Of a stretch of DNA of 63,059 nt, positions 8,591 to 15,793 are shown one piece after another. The stretch is from Lachnospiraceae bacterium. GTDB lineage: Bacteria; Bacillota; Clostridia; Lachnospirales; Lachnospiraceae. Numbering within the stretch: the first letter of the stretch is position 1; each line of letters begins with the position of its first letter. The DNA is taken from positions 1 to 63,059 of the forward strand of contig JAQXXU010000056.1 of the NCBI GenBank assembly GCA_029226225.1, given 5' to 3'. The notes under the pieces were generated by a model, which saw nothing but the letters and a program-made list of their open reading frames with translations, was not told where the DNA came from and did not search any database. A program made the translations under genes and the position numbers.

Positions 8591-8663
8591 TGGAACGGAT
8601 GGGGCTCGAACCCATGACAACCAGGTTGTGACCCTGGTGCTCTCCCAGCTGAGCTACCGTTCC
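8591..8663 (-). tRNA. tRNA-Val (CAC)
   Basis: The minus strand folds as a full cloverleaf of 73 bases: acceptor GGAACGG/CCGTTCC, D-stem GCTC/GAGC, anticodon stem CCAGG/CCTGG with loop GTCACAA, variable loop TTGTC, T-stem ATGGG/CCCAT with loop TTCGAGC, discriminator A. The anticodon CAC reads GUG (valine). CCA is not encoded. No other RNA gene is nearby. Confidence 0.93.
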
Positions 8664-8802
8664 ATAAACTGTCACCTGCTGCCGACACATCAGCACGTCA
8701 GCCTACGCTATAGAAAAAACTGTTGTCAGCACGGGAACCGCGCGTAACGATTCCTTACTTCTCGAACAGGTGGCTAATTCATATGATAATACTTTTCCAT
8801 TG

Positions 8803-8830
8803 AAAAATCTATAGATTTTTTCGAAAAAAT
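8803..8830. promoter_or_regulatory. Two overlapping perfect palindromes before the cellulase gene
   Basis: AAAAATCTATAGATTTTT (8803-8820) is an 18-base perfect palindrome; ATTTTTTCGAAAAAAT (8815-8830) is a 16-base perfect palindrome sharing six bases with it. As RNA the two hairpins exclude each other; as DNA they look like regulator sites. A possible -10, TAAAAT (8833-8838), follows. The remaining gap 8664-8802 shows nothing I can name. Confidence 0.5.
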
Positions 8831-8856
8831 GGTAAAATAGCAACAGGAGGTGCTTT

Positions 8857-9846
8857 ATGTCAAAAATAAGAAATCTGCTCTTAGTTGCTGTGCTCATATG
8901 TGTCACATCTCTTGCACCAATTCCAGCGCAGGCATCATCAGTTTCATACTATGGCGCACTCCATGTCAGAGGTGCACAGCTCGTGGATAAGAATGACCAC
9001 GCAGTGCAGCTTCGTGGTGTCAGTACCCATGGTATAGCATGGTTCCCGGAATACGTGAACGCCAAGGCTGTAAAAAGTCTGAAAGATACTTTTCACGCGA
9101 ATGTATTCAGGATAGCCTGCTATACTGACGAATACGGAGGGTACTGTAATGGCGGTGATAAGAAATCCCTCGAAAAGACGATTGACACCGGCGTGAAAGC
9201 AGCTGAAAAAAATGACATGTATGTGATCATAGACTGGCACGTGCTAAATGAGCATCCGAACCCACTGGATCATAAGAGTGCTGCGAAGAAATTTTTCAAG
9301 AAGATGTCGAAGAAATACGCAAAGTATGACAATGTGATCTATGAGATATGCAACGAGCCAAACAGCGGCACTTCCTGGTCTGACATCAAAAAATACGCGA
9401 AAGCAGTTATCCCGGTGATCAGGAAAAATGCTCCGGATTCTGTTGTCATCGTGGGTACACCCACATGGTCCCAGGACGTGGATAAGGCCGTTCAAAGCCC
9501 TCTTACATATAAGAATGTCATGTATGCTTTCCATTTTTATGCAGGTACTCATCATGACGATTACCGCAAAAAGCTGACAGACGCATACAAAAATGGCCTG
9601 CCGGTATTCGTATCCGAATTCGGTACCTGTGATGCATCAGGTAACGGTGGTTTCAACAAAAAAGAATCAGATACATGGATAGAACTATTAGACAGCATGA
9701 ATATCAGCTATGTGAACTGGAGTCTGTGTAATAAAGCAGAAACAGCATCGATCATAAAGTCTTCCTGCAAAAAAACTTCAGGCTGGAAAAAATCTGATCT
9801 GACCAAATCTGGAAAGTGGCTGTATGAAACACTCAGAAAGTACTGA
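8857..9846 (+). CDS. Secreted GH5 endoglucanase (cellulase)
   Basis: A 329-residue secreted glycoside hydrolase family 5 enzyme, probably subfamily 2, cutting beta-1,4-glucan. The signal peptide (about residues 1-27) ends at AQA-SS. The TIM barrel starts with LRGVSTHGIAWFPEY; the active site shows IDWHVLNEHPN, the acid/base Glu167 in ICNEPNSG, HFYAGTH and the nucleophile Glu254 in FVSEFGT, with the aromatic YVNWSLCNKAET strand near the end. No carbohydrate-binding or dockerin domain is attached, so it acts as a free single-domain enzyme. CAGGAGG lies 7 bases before the start. It converges on cbiO with only five bases between them. Confidence 0.93.
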   Translation: MSKIRNLLLVAVLICVTSLAPIPAQASSVSYYGALHVRGAQLVDKNDHAVQLRGVSTHGIAWFPEYVNAKAVKSLKDTFHANVFRIACYTDEYGGYCNGGDKKSLEKTIDTGVKAAEKNDMYVIIDWHVLNEHPNPLDHKSAAKKFFKKMSKKYAKYDNVIYEICNEPNSGTSWSDIKKYAKAVIPVIRKNAPDSVVIVGTPTWSQDVDKAVQSPLTYKNVMYAFHFYAGTHHDDYRKKLTDAYKNGLPVFVSEFGTCDASGNGGFNKKESDTWIELLDSMNISYVNWSLCNKAETASIIKSSCKKTSGWKKSDLTKSGKWLYETLRKY

Positions 9847-9851
9847 CCCCG

Positions 9852-10523
9852 TCACATTATGTGGTGATACTTGTCCATCAGTATGGTCTGATCCGAGATT
9901 TCGTGTACCAGCTCGTCATTATGAGTGGCGATCAGCAGAAGCCGTTCAGGACTTTTTAACGACTGGAGAGCCCTGGTGATCCAGTTCTGACCATCTTCAT
10001 CGAGACCGCTTAGTGGCTCGTCCATGATCAGCACTTCAGGTTCCATGGCCAGAATGCAGGCAAGAGCCAGACGTTTTTTTTCACCACCGCTCAGGTTAAA
10101 AGGAGCTCGCTTCCGCAGTTCAGAAAGCGACAAAGCTGAGATATAATGCTCAGTCCGCTCGTGTACTTCCTGATCAGAAAGCCCGAGCTGGAATAGTCCG
10201 AAAGCTATCTCATCCTCTACACTCCCGGTGAAAAGCATGACTTCAGGATCCTGAAACAGATAACCGATATGAGAATGGAATTGAGCAGCACTTTTTTTAT
10301 CATGAAGATAAGCTGGAGTTATGGCGGTACCGTTGAATAAATACTCACCGCTGTCAGGAAAGGACAGTCCGTTCAGAATTCGGAACAGAGAAGATTTACC
10401 GCAGCCATTTGGCCCTTTCAGCACATAGCATTTTCCTTTTTCAAGTGACAGGTTTATTGCATCAAGTGCCGGTGTTACATCACTGTAATTAAACGATACA
10501 TTTTTTAATTCGATATAACTCAT
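9852..10523 (-). CDS. cbiO: Energy-coupling factor ATPase CbiO (cobalt/nickel importer)
   Basis: A 223-residue ABC ATPase: Walker A GPNGCGKSS (about 37-45), Q-loop GYLFQDPEVMLF, signature LSGGEKKRLA, Walker B VLIMDEPLSGLD and the switch histidine in ATHND. The FQDPEVML motif is typical of ECF-type ATPases. It overlaps cbiQ by four bases and is the last gene of the minus-strand cbiM-cbiQ-cbiO operon. At 223 residues it is short for the group, so it probably works as a homodimer. Confidence 0.9.
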   Translation of the reverse strand: MSYIELKNVSFNYSDVTPALDAINLSLEKGKCYVLKGPNGCGKSSLFRILNGLSFPDSGEYLFNGTAITPAYLHDKKSAAQFHSHIGYLFQDPEVMLFTGSVEDEIAFGLFQLGLSDQEVHERTEHYISALSLSELRKRAPFNLSGGEKKRLALACILAMEPEVLIMDEPLSGLDEDGQNWITRALQSLKSPERLLLIATHNDELVHEISDQTILMDKYHHIM

Positions 10524-11257
10524 AAAGCCCTCTGTGTGATAATGAAAAAAATAACCAGAACCGGCACAAGTACCAGATAACCGGTGTCCCAGACTGAGAA
10601 TTTATGTCCATCAACCCTTCGGTAGGTTCCGTTGAAACCACGACAGAGCATGGCCTCAAATGACTCCTGCGACAGGCGGGAAGACTTCAGAAAAACAGTG
10701 CCAAGGATTCCGCCTGCAGCGGACATTCTGCGTCGGTCGTTCCGGTGGCCGAAGGAGCGAAGAAGATAAGCTTCATGGATCCGTGATGCAAGTCTTCCGA
10801 GCATTACCAAAAACCGGACTGTGGTATCGAGAGTCATCGTGATGACTGATGGCAGATGTATCTCGGAGAAGACACCTGTGACCTCTTTCCAGCTCAGTCT
10901 TTCATTCATCAGAAGCAGGATAAGAACTGATTCTGCGACTTTCAGGGTCACCGTAAGCATAGTAGACTGATGTCCCAGAAAAACAGCAGGCAGCATGATA
11001 AGCATGGTAAAAATGACCGGAAGTGCCAGCCTTTTAAGCACATGAGTCATCCGCTCAGCCGGAAGAAATGCAAGCCGCAGTAGTTCAACGGTCAGTACGG
11101 TGATCACAAACACGGCATTACCAGAGCAGGCACATAGGATAATAGTAAATACCGCCACAGCAAGCCTTAGAAATGGACTTACCTGTGACGGCTTTTTTTC
11201 TGATATGGTGTCACTGTCTATGATCCCGGCGATAGCTTTAAGCAGATGCTCTGTCAT
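10520..11257 (-). CDS. cbiQ: Energy-coupling factor transmembrane protein CbiQ
   Basis: A 245-residue membrane protein with about five hydrophobic segments. Between them lie the two short arginine-containing coupling motifs expected of EcfT/CbiQ proteins (LLRSFG and MLCRGF), which dock onto the ATPase. It overlaps cbiM upstream by 20 bases and cbiO downstream by 4, consistent with one mRNA and a tight complex. The pairing with CbiM indicates metal rather than vitamin transport. Confidence 0.87.
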   Translation of the reverse strand: MTEHLLKAIAGIIDSDTISEKKPSQVSPFLRLAVAVFTIILCACSGNAVFVITVLTVELLRLAFLPAERMTHVLKRLALPVIFTMLIMLPAVFLGHQSTMLTVTLKVAESVLILLLMNERLSWKEVTGVFSEIHLPSVITMTLDTTVRFLVMLGRLASRIHEAYLLRSFGHRNDRRRMSAAGGILGTVFLKSSRLSQESFEAMLCRGFNGTYRRVDGHKFSVWDTGYLVLVPVLVIFFIITQRAL

Positions 11258-12230
11258 GACGTCTGCCTTTCGATATCATGGAGCCGGCTATTCTGAATGC
11301 TATGATAAGAACTGCTGCACCGATGGCTGCGCTAAGGATATACCCAAACCATTCAGGCAGTCCCTTTAGCGAGTAATCAGGTATCATCGAAGAAAAATCA
11401 AATCCATGAAGCATTCCCTTCGGCGTGAAGCCTGCTCCGGTAGCTGCTATCTCATCGGCACCCCATTCGCCCCATGCTGTTCCCTCAGCCAGAAGACCCA
11501 CAGGGACTGCGCAGATAAGAACGGCAAGAAGGATTTTCAGTGGAAGACCGGTTTTTGTCTTTTCACCAGTGAACTCAGGCGCTGCTTTCCACACGAAAGC
11601 GAGGATCGCAACTGTGAAAACTACTTCGGCAAGACCGAAGAGCGTCAGATGACCGGCCATCATAGCTGGGATGGAGACATTCAGTCCGTATGGACAGTAA
11701 AGAGCATTTCCGACGGAGTCCCTGAATAGCATTGGCTGTATTCCGAACTCGATGGCTGCTGAAAGAGCAGCTGCGTTGATCCCGGCGTAGGAACCGATCC
11801 CGGCTGCGACCAGATCACGGTTTTTATTCTTTCCCCAGTGAGGAGAGATGGCATGAGCGATGGCATAACCAACAAATGGAAGTACGAAAGCCATATTAAA
11901 GCAGTTCGCACCGAACGAGATAATGCCGCCGTCTCCAAAGAGCAGTGCCTGCAGCAGCAGGGCTATGCTTACCGAGATACACGATGCATACGGTCCTAAT
12001 AGCAGAGCGATAAGAGTTCCTCCGACTGCATGCCCTGTCGTACCGCCCGGAAGCGGCACGTTGAACATCATGCCGAGAAAAGAAAAAGCAGCTGCAACGC
12101 CCATCATGGCGACTTTTTCAGGCGGGAGGGACTGCTTAATTTTTTTTATGGAAATGGTCCAGGCGGGAACGACAGCGGCGGTCATTACCGCGCAGGTCTG
12201 TGGACTCAGGTAGTTATCAGGTATATGCAT
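11238..12230 (-). CDS. cbiM: Cobalt/nickel ECF importer substrate component CbiM with fused C-terminal CbiN/PDGLE-like part
   Basis: A 330-residue metal-binding membrane protein. It starts MHIPDNYLSP; the Met1-His2 terminus and the histidine in GGTTGHAVGG are known metal ligands in this family, and GDGGIISFGANCFNMAF is the conserved third-helix region. After about residue 235 comes an extra segment (two helices around a soluble loop with WGEWGADEIAATG) that looks like the separate CbiN or PDGLE subunit of other systems, fused here. No cbiN gene is present. AGAAAGG lies 9 bases before the start. Nickel versus cobalt cannot be decided; no cobalamin riboswitch is visible upstream. Confidence 0.88.
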   Translation of the reverse strand: MHIPDNYLSPQTCAVMTAAVVPAWTISIKKIKQSLPPEKVAMMGVAAAFSFLGMMFNVPLPGGTTGHAVGGTLIALLLGPYASCISVSIALLLQALLFGDGGIISFGANCFNMAFVLPFVGYAIAHAISPHWGKNKNRDLVAAGIGSYAGINAAALSAAIEFGIQPMLFRDSVGNALYCPYGLNVSIPAMMAGHLTLFGLAEVVFTVAILAFVWKAAPEFTGEKTKTGLPLKILLAVLICAVPVGLLAEGTAWGEWGADEIAATGAGFTPKGMLHGFDFSSMIPDYSLKGLPEWFGYILSAAIGAAVLIIAFRIAGSMISKGRRHDRASA

Positions 12231-12273
12231 TGATAAAGCCTTTCTGTTGATATTCGTAAAATTCTATTGTAAA

Positions 12274-12282
12274 ATTATAACA
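12274..12282 (-). promoter_or_regulatory. Extended -10 element for the cbiMQO operon
   Basis: The minus strand carries TGTTATAAT here, an extended -10, 44 bases before the cbiM start. No good -35 is seen 16-18 bases further upstream, which fits an extended -10 promoter. Confidence 0.55.
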
Positions 12283-12375
12283 GAATTCGTATAGCAACGG
12301 TGTATAAAACGGAATACATTGGCCCAAATGTTCGGAAACGGACAGAATGAACAGACTGTTCGGAAAGGAAAACCT

Positions 12376-12870
12376 ATGGATGAGAAAAAAGTGAAGGAGC
12401 AGCTTAAGAAAAAGAGCAGGGGATTTTTTGGAGAGTTCCAGAAATTCATTATGCGAGGGAATGTCATCGACCTGGCAGTCGGTGTTATCATAGGCGCTGC
12501 GTTCCAGGCTATAGTGAATTCTCTGGTAAATGACATAGTAATGCCGCTGATCTCGTTGATCACCGGAGGCATAGATTTCTCAAACTGGTTCATATCTCTG
12601 GACGGTACTCACTATAAGACTCTTAAAGCCGCGCAGGAGGCCGGAGCCGCAACATTGAACTACGGCACTTTTATTACAGCTGTCATTAATTTCATTCTGA
12701 TGGCTTTTGTTATTTTCCTATTGGTAAAGTTCTTAAATAGCGTGTCAGACAAGCTTCATAAGAACGAGGAAGAAGCAGAGCCTACAGAAAAGACCTGCCC
12801 GTTCTGCCAGTCAAAGATTCCGATAAAAGCTACCCGCTGCCCGTACTGCACATCGACTCTTGATGACTGA
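12376..12870 (+). CDS. mscL: Large-conductance mechanosensitive channel MscL with C-terminal zinc ribbon
   Basis: A 164-residue channel that opens on membrane stretch to release solutes during osmotic downshock. The N-terminal helix [26 protein letters not shown] and [14 protein letters not shown] form TM1 and the gate, and TM2 is [23 protein letters not shown] in pieces about 98-120. After the usual charged tail there is [18 protein letters not shown], a four-cysteine zinc ribbon absent from the classical channel. The start at 12376 is preceded by GGAAAGGAAAA; an upstream TTG at 12319 is in frame but unlikely. Confidence 0.92.
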   Translation: MDEKKVKEQLKKKSRGFFGEFQKFIMRGNVIDLAVGVIIGAAFQAIVNSLVNDIVMPLISLITGGIDFSNWFISLDGTHYKTLKAAQEAGAATLNYGTFITAVINFILMAFVIFLLVKFLNSVSDKLHKNEEEAEPTEKTCPFCQSKIPIKATRCPYCTSTLDD

Positions 12871-12877
12871 TCTTTCA

Positions 12878-12906
12878 TTGACTAAGGAAACGAAAAAGAT
12901 TATATT
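12878..12906 (+). promoter_or_regulatory. Promoter of the LacI-SPL-like operon
   Basis: -35 TTGACT (12878-12883), 17-base spacer, -10 TATATT (12901-12906), 39 bases before the lacI-type start. Confidence 0.65.
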
Positions 12907-12944
12907 TGAAGGATAAACGGTAACATACAAGGAAGGAAAGGTAC

Positions 12945-13937
12945 ATGAAAAAGATCACCATTGACGATATAGCTGAGGCAGTAGGCGTTTCAAAGACCAC
13001 CGTTTCGAGGGCTCTTTCCGGTAAAGGACGCATCAGTGATGCCACTAAGAAGAAGGTCATCCAGTACGCTGAGGAGCATAACTACAAGCCGAATGTAATG
13101 GCTAAGGGACTGGCACAGCAGTGCACGTATAATATAGCTGTTGTAACTCCGCAGGACAATGCGACATCAGATCTGGCATTTTTTCATAACTGTCTGGTAG
13201 GAATTACTACAGGTTCTGAGAAAAAAGGCTATGATGTGCTGATCACAGTTGAGCGCGGAAACAGAACAGAAGAACTGGAACGGATCGTAAGAAACAGCAA
13301 GGTCGACGGAGTCATTCTGACACGGACATTTTTCGAAGACAAGAGAATAGCCTATCTCAGAAAAAATCAGGTACCGTATGTAGTTATCGGCGGTTCACAG
13401 GCTTCAGATGTAGTACAGGTAGATAATGATAACTATGGCGGTTCGCTGGCTTTGACGGATGCCCTGATCAAAAAAGGAATTTCCAGACCTGCACTTCTTG
13501 GCGGACCTAGTGAGCATCTCGTGACGACACAGAGACTTCAGGGATATAATGAAGCTCTTTCACAGAATGGGCTAGAAGAAGATGATGACCTGGTATTTTT
13601 TGATACTCAGGATGAAAAGACCATGTCGGATGATGTGGACAGGGCCATGGAGGCTGGGGCTGACTGCTTTTTCTGTATGGATGATGACATAGCAGACAGG
13701 GCTTTAAAAGCCTGCCAGAGCAAAGGCATCTGGGTTCCACAGCAGATATCTATCGCCAGCTTCTATGACGGCCCGGTACTTATGAGAACTTCGCCAAAGA
13801 TAACAGCAGTCTCCTTCGATGAGCACAGGCTTGGAGAGATGGCGGCAGAGACACTGATCAAAATGATAGCAGGAGAGAAGGTTTCTGACATCACGGCAGA
13901 TGCCTTTGAACTGAACTTCCGTGAAAGTACCCTATGA
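12945..13937 (+). CDS. LacI family transcriptional regulator (coupled to SPL-like gene)
   Basis: A 330-residue repressor. The N-terminal helix-turn-helix ITIDDIAEAVGVSKTTVSRALSG and hinge NYKPNVMAKGLAQ are classical LacI/GalR; residues 60-330 form the periplasmic-binding-protein-like sugar domain with the DGVILTRTF, VDNDNYGG and CMDDDIADRALKA blocks. Its stop overlaps the next start by four bases (ATGA), so the two proteins are co-translated. It lies 1.7 kb before the maltodextrin operon and is one candidate for binding its operators, though the regulator at 20532 is the more obvious one. GGAAGGAAAGG precedes the start. Confidence 0.9.
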   Translation: MKKITIDDIAEAVGVSKTTVSRALSGKGRISDATKKKVIQYAEEHNYKPNVMAKGLAQQCTYNIAVVTPQDNATSDLAFFHNCLVGITTGSEKKGYDVLITVERGNRTEELERIVRNSKVDGVILTRTFFEDKRIAYLRKNQVPYVVIGGSQASDVVQVDNDNYGGSLALTDALIKKGISRPALLGGPSEHLVTTQRLQGYNEALSQNGLEEDDDLVFFDTQDEKTMSDDVDRAMEAGADCFFCMDDDIADRALKACQSKGIWVPQQISIASFYDGPVLMRTSPKITAVSFDEHRLGEMAAETLIKMIAGEKVSDITADAFELNFRESTL

Positions 13938-14962
13938 TGTGGCAGTTTAATCACATTTACATAGAAAAAGATATAAAAGACCATCCGCGTACAGCGGACA
14001 TCCTTGAGAAATGCCGTGCAAACGGCATTTTTTATATAGACAGATATATGGATATCTTCGGCAGAAAGCGTCAGGATATCCATTTCCAGATGAAGCATCG
14101 GTCACTGATCCTCGCGAAGGCGACGGGAGAGCTTCTGTACAAGGGTTCGCCAATGTGTCAGGACTATGGCAGGCGCGAATTCTACTATACTTCCATGATG
14201 AAAAACTGCCTCTATGACTGCGAATACTGCTTTCTTAAAGGTATGTACGACTGTGGCTATCTGGTCGTTTTCGTAAATATAGAAGACGTCTTTGACGCTG
14301 TAGAAAAGAAGCTCTCTGAGATAGATGCTGGACAGACTATGTACCTGTCAGTTTCTTTTGATACAGATCTCTTCTCTTTTGAAAAAATGACCGGATATTG
14401 CCATCTATGGGCTCAGTTTGCTGCAGCGCACCCGGACTGCGAGATCGAAGTCAGGACAAAGGGTGCACCGGATATAGATAAAATAATTGAACCATCTGAA
14501 AGCGGCTCAGAGCTTACAGATACTTCAAATTTTATAACTGCTTTTACTGTTTCACCACAAGAGATCATAGACAGATTTGAGCATTATACGGCGACTGCGG
14601 AGTCAAGGCTTGACGCAGCGAAAAAAGCTATAGACAGGGGAAGTACGGTAAGGCTTTGTATAGACCCGATGATCTATGTGAATAACTGGAAAGAGTATTA
14701 CGGAAATCTCGTGGATCAGATGGCCTCAGTGCTGGACCTGAAAAAAGTGCGGGACTTCGGTATAGGCACTTTCCGCATCTCAAAAGAATATCTGAAAAGA
14801 CTGAGAGCGGCCGAGTCTAATAGCGAAGCGACCCAGTACCCGTTTGTGACGGACGGCGGATACGCCGGCTACCCGGAGAAACTTAAGGCTCAGATGCTCG
14901 ATTTTTTAAAGAAAAAACTCCAGGACGACGGAGTGCCTGGAGAGAAGATCTATATCAGTTAA
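13934..14962 (+). CDS. Spore photoproduct lyase-like radical SAM protein
   Basis: A 342-residue radical SAM enzyme resembling SplB, the repair enzyme of UV-induced spore photoproduct. The [4Fe-4S] motif CLYDCEYC (CX3CX2C, about residues 94-101) follows the conserved ILAKATGELLYKGSPMC region, and RLCIDPMIYVNNW and FGIGTFRIS are also SplB-like. In the Bacillus enzyme a hydrogen-donor cysteine sits in a CTSD stretch; the aligned position here (SVSFDTDLFSFE) appears to lack it, so repair activity is uncertain. It is co-translated with a LacI-type regulator, an unusual partner, and its 3' end overlaps the convergent Nudix gene by eight bases. Confidence 0.78.
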   Translation: MMWQFNHIYIEKDIKDHPRTADILEKCRANGIFYIDRYMDIFGRKRQDIHFQMKHRSLILAKATGELLYKGSPMCQDYGRREFYYTSMMKNCLYDCEYCFLKGMYDCGYLVVFVNIEDVFDAVEKKLSEIDAGQTMYLSVSFDTDLFSFEKMTGYCHLWAQFAAAHPDCEIEVRTKGAPDIDKIIEPSESGSELTDTSNFITAFTVSPQEIIDRFEHYTATAESRLDAAKKAIDRGSTVRLCIDPMIYVNNWKEYYGNLVDQMASVLDLKKVRDFGIGTFRISKEYLKRLRAAESNSEATQYPFVTDGGYAGYPEKLKAQMLDFLKKKLQDDGVPGEKIYIS

Positions 14963-15458
14963 ATACCTGCTTTATGCTGTCGTAGTGAAGGAACATCCCC
15001 TGATCCGCGAGAGACTTGATCTCATCGGTATCAGCGAATCTGTATCCATCTGTTTCCTCGAGCTGCAGGTGGATGTCGCTGTCTTTTACATCCATCACAT
15101 ATTCGTAGACATCTACAAAGTAATTATTTTTCTCATCGGGATTATCTCTTCTATAGGTAAAGACAAAACCGCCGGAGACTGCGTTATCTATGTCAAGGCC
15201 AGTCTCCTCGAGGACTTCACGGCGCACGGCCTGCTCGGAAGTCTCTCCTGCACGGACACCTCCGCCGGACACCTCGTATGCACCCGGAGCCCATTCCTTG
15301 GTAGAAACTCTCTTTGTGATCAGGTATTTGCCGTCCGGGCGCTTTATGACGCCGAGCACAGTCAGGTGATAGTCGCCGTCAGCCATGTGCCAGTCGTTGC
15401 GCTTCATGGTGCGGCCGGTCAGTTTTTTATCCTTATCGTAGATGTCCCAGAATTCCAT
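14955..15458 (-). CDS. Nudix hydrolase
   Basis: A 167-residue Nudix protein. The Nudix box GGGVRAGETSEQAVRREVLEETG (read in two parts: GGGVRAGETSE and AVRREVLEETG, about 66-88) is intact with the REVLEE metal-binding core. The opening MEFWDIYDKDKKLTGRTMKR is typical of the YfcD/isopentenyl-diphosphate-isomerase-like subgroup, so a pyrophosphatase on an unknown nucleotide or isoprenoid-like substrate is expected. The start at 15458 is preceded by GAGG on the minus strand; 36 extra codons are open upstream but carry no signal. Transcribed away from the maltodextrin promoter. Confidence 0.88.
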   Translation of the reverse strand: MEFWDIYDKDKKLTGRTMKRNDWHMADGDYHLTVLGVIKRPDGKYLITKRVSTKEWAPGAYEVSGGGVRAGETSEQAVRREVLEETGLDIDNAVSGGFVFTYRRDNPDEKNNYFVDVYEYVMDVKDSDIHLQLEETDGYRFADTDEIKSLADQGMFLHYDSIKQVFN

Positions 15459-15605
15459 AGATACCTCGTTTTTAACAAATAAAAGTGTTTCCGGGATATT
15501 ATACATCTTTTGAGGCTCTTTAGACAAGCAGAGTGGCTTTTGTGCAACTTGCACAAAAAACGACATTGATTTTTGCTACTTTTTCACAAAAATGCATTTA
15601 CCCTA

Positions 15606-15634
15606 TTGAAAACGTTTCCAAAACGTGGTACATT
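15606..15634 (+). promoter_or_regulatory. Maltodextrin operon promoter
   Basis: -35 TTGAAA (15606-15611), 17-base spacer, -10 TACATT (15629-15634). The -35 overlaps the first operator, so a bound repressor would block polymerase. The gap 15459-15793 holds this promoter, the operators and a 160-base leader. Confidence 0.55.
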
Positions 15635-15703
15635 ATAACCATCAAAGAAAACGTTTCCGAAGCCTTAATATCGATACGGAAACGTTTTTACAAGAAACGT
15701 TCC
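15608..15703. promoter_or_regulatory. Array of three or four LacI-type operators upstream of the maltodextrin operon
   Basis: GAAAACGTTTCC occurs at 15608-15619 and 15647-15658, and GGAAACGTTTTT at 15678-15689; all are variants of the palindrome GGAAACGTTTCC. A weaker GAAACGTTCC is at 15694-15703. Centres are 39, 31 and 15 bases apart. The CG-centred form is typical of LacI/MalR/CcpA-type repressors; the regulator at 20532 is the likely ligand. Confidence 0.82.
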
Positions 15704-15793
15704 CGCTATGGTAGCCTGAACATTCAGGAGCGGGACAAAGCATAACAGAATCTCCGAGGAGGAGAAACAAAGGACAAGAAGGAGGTCCAGCAC

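Noticed and set aside
8591-8663. tRNA read as histidine (GTG)
   Set aside because: Aligning the anticodon loop GTCACAA with U33 gives CAC, so valine; the extra G-1 typical of tRNA-His is also absent.
8448-8696. 82-codon minus-strand ORF over the tRNA
   Set aside because: It spans the whole tRNA-Val gene, which explains the sequence fully.
11406-11729. 107-codon plus-strand ORF inside cbiM
   Set aside because: A shadow of the cbiM codons on the other strand; its composition follows cbiM codon positions.
12231-12375. Cobalamin or nickel riboswitch before cbiM
   Set aside because: Only 145 bases separate divergent genes and no conserved core is visible.
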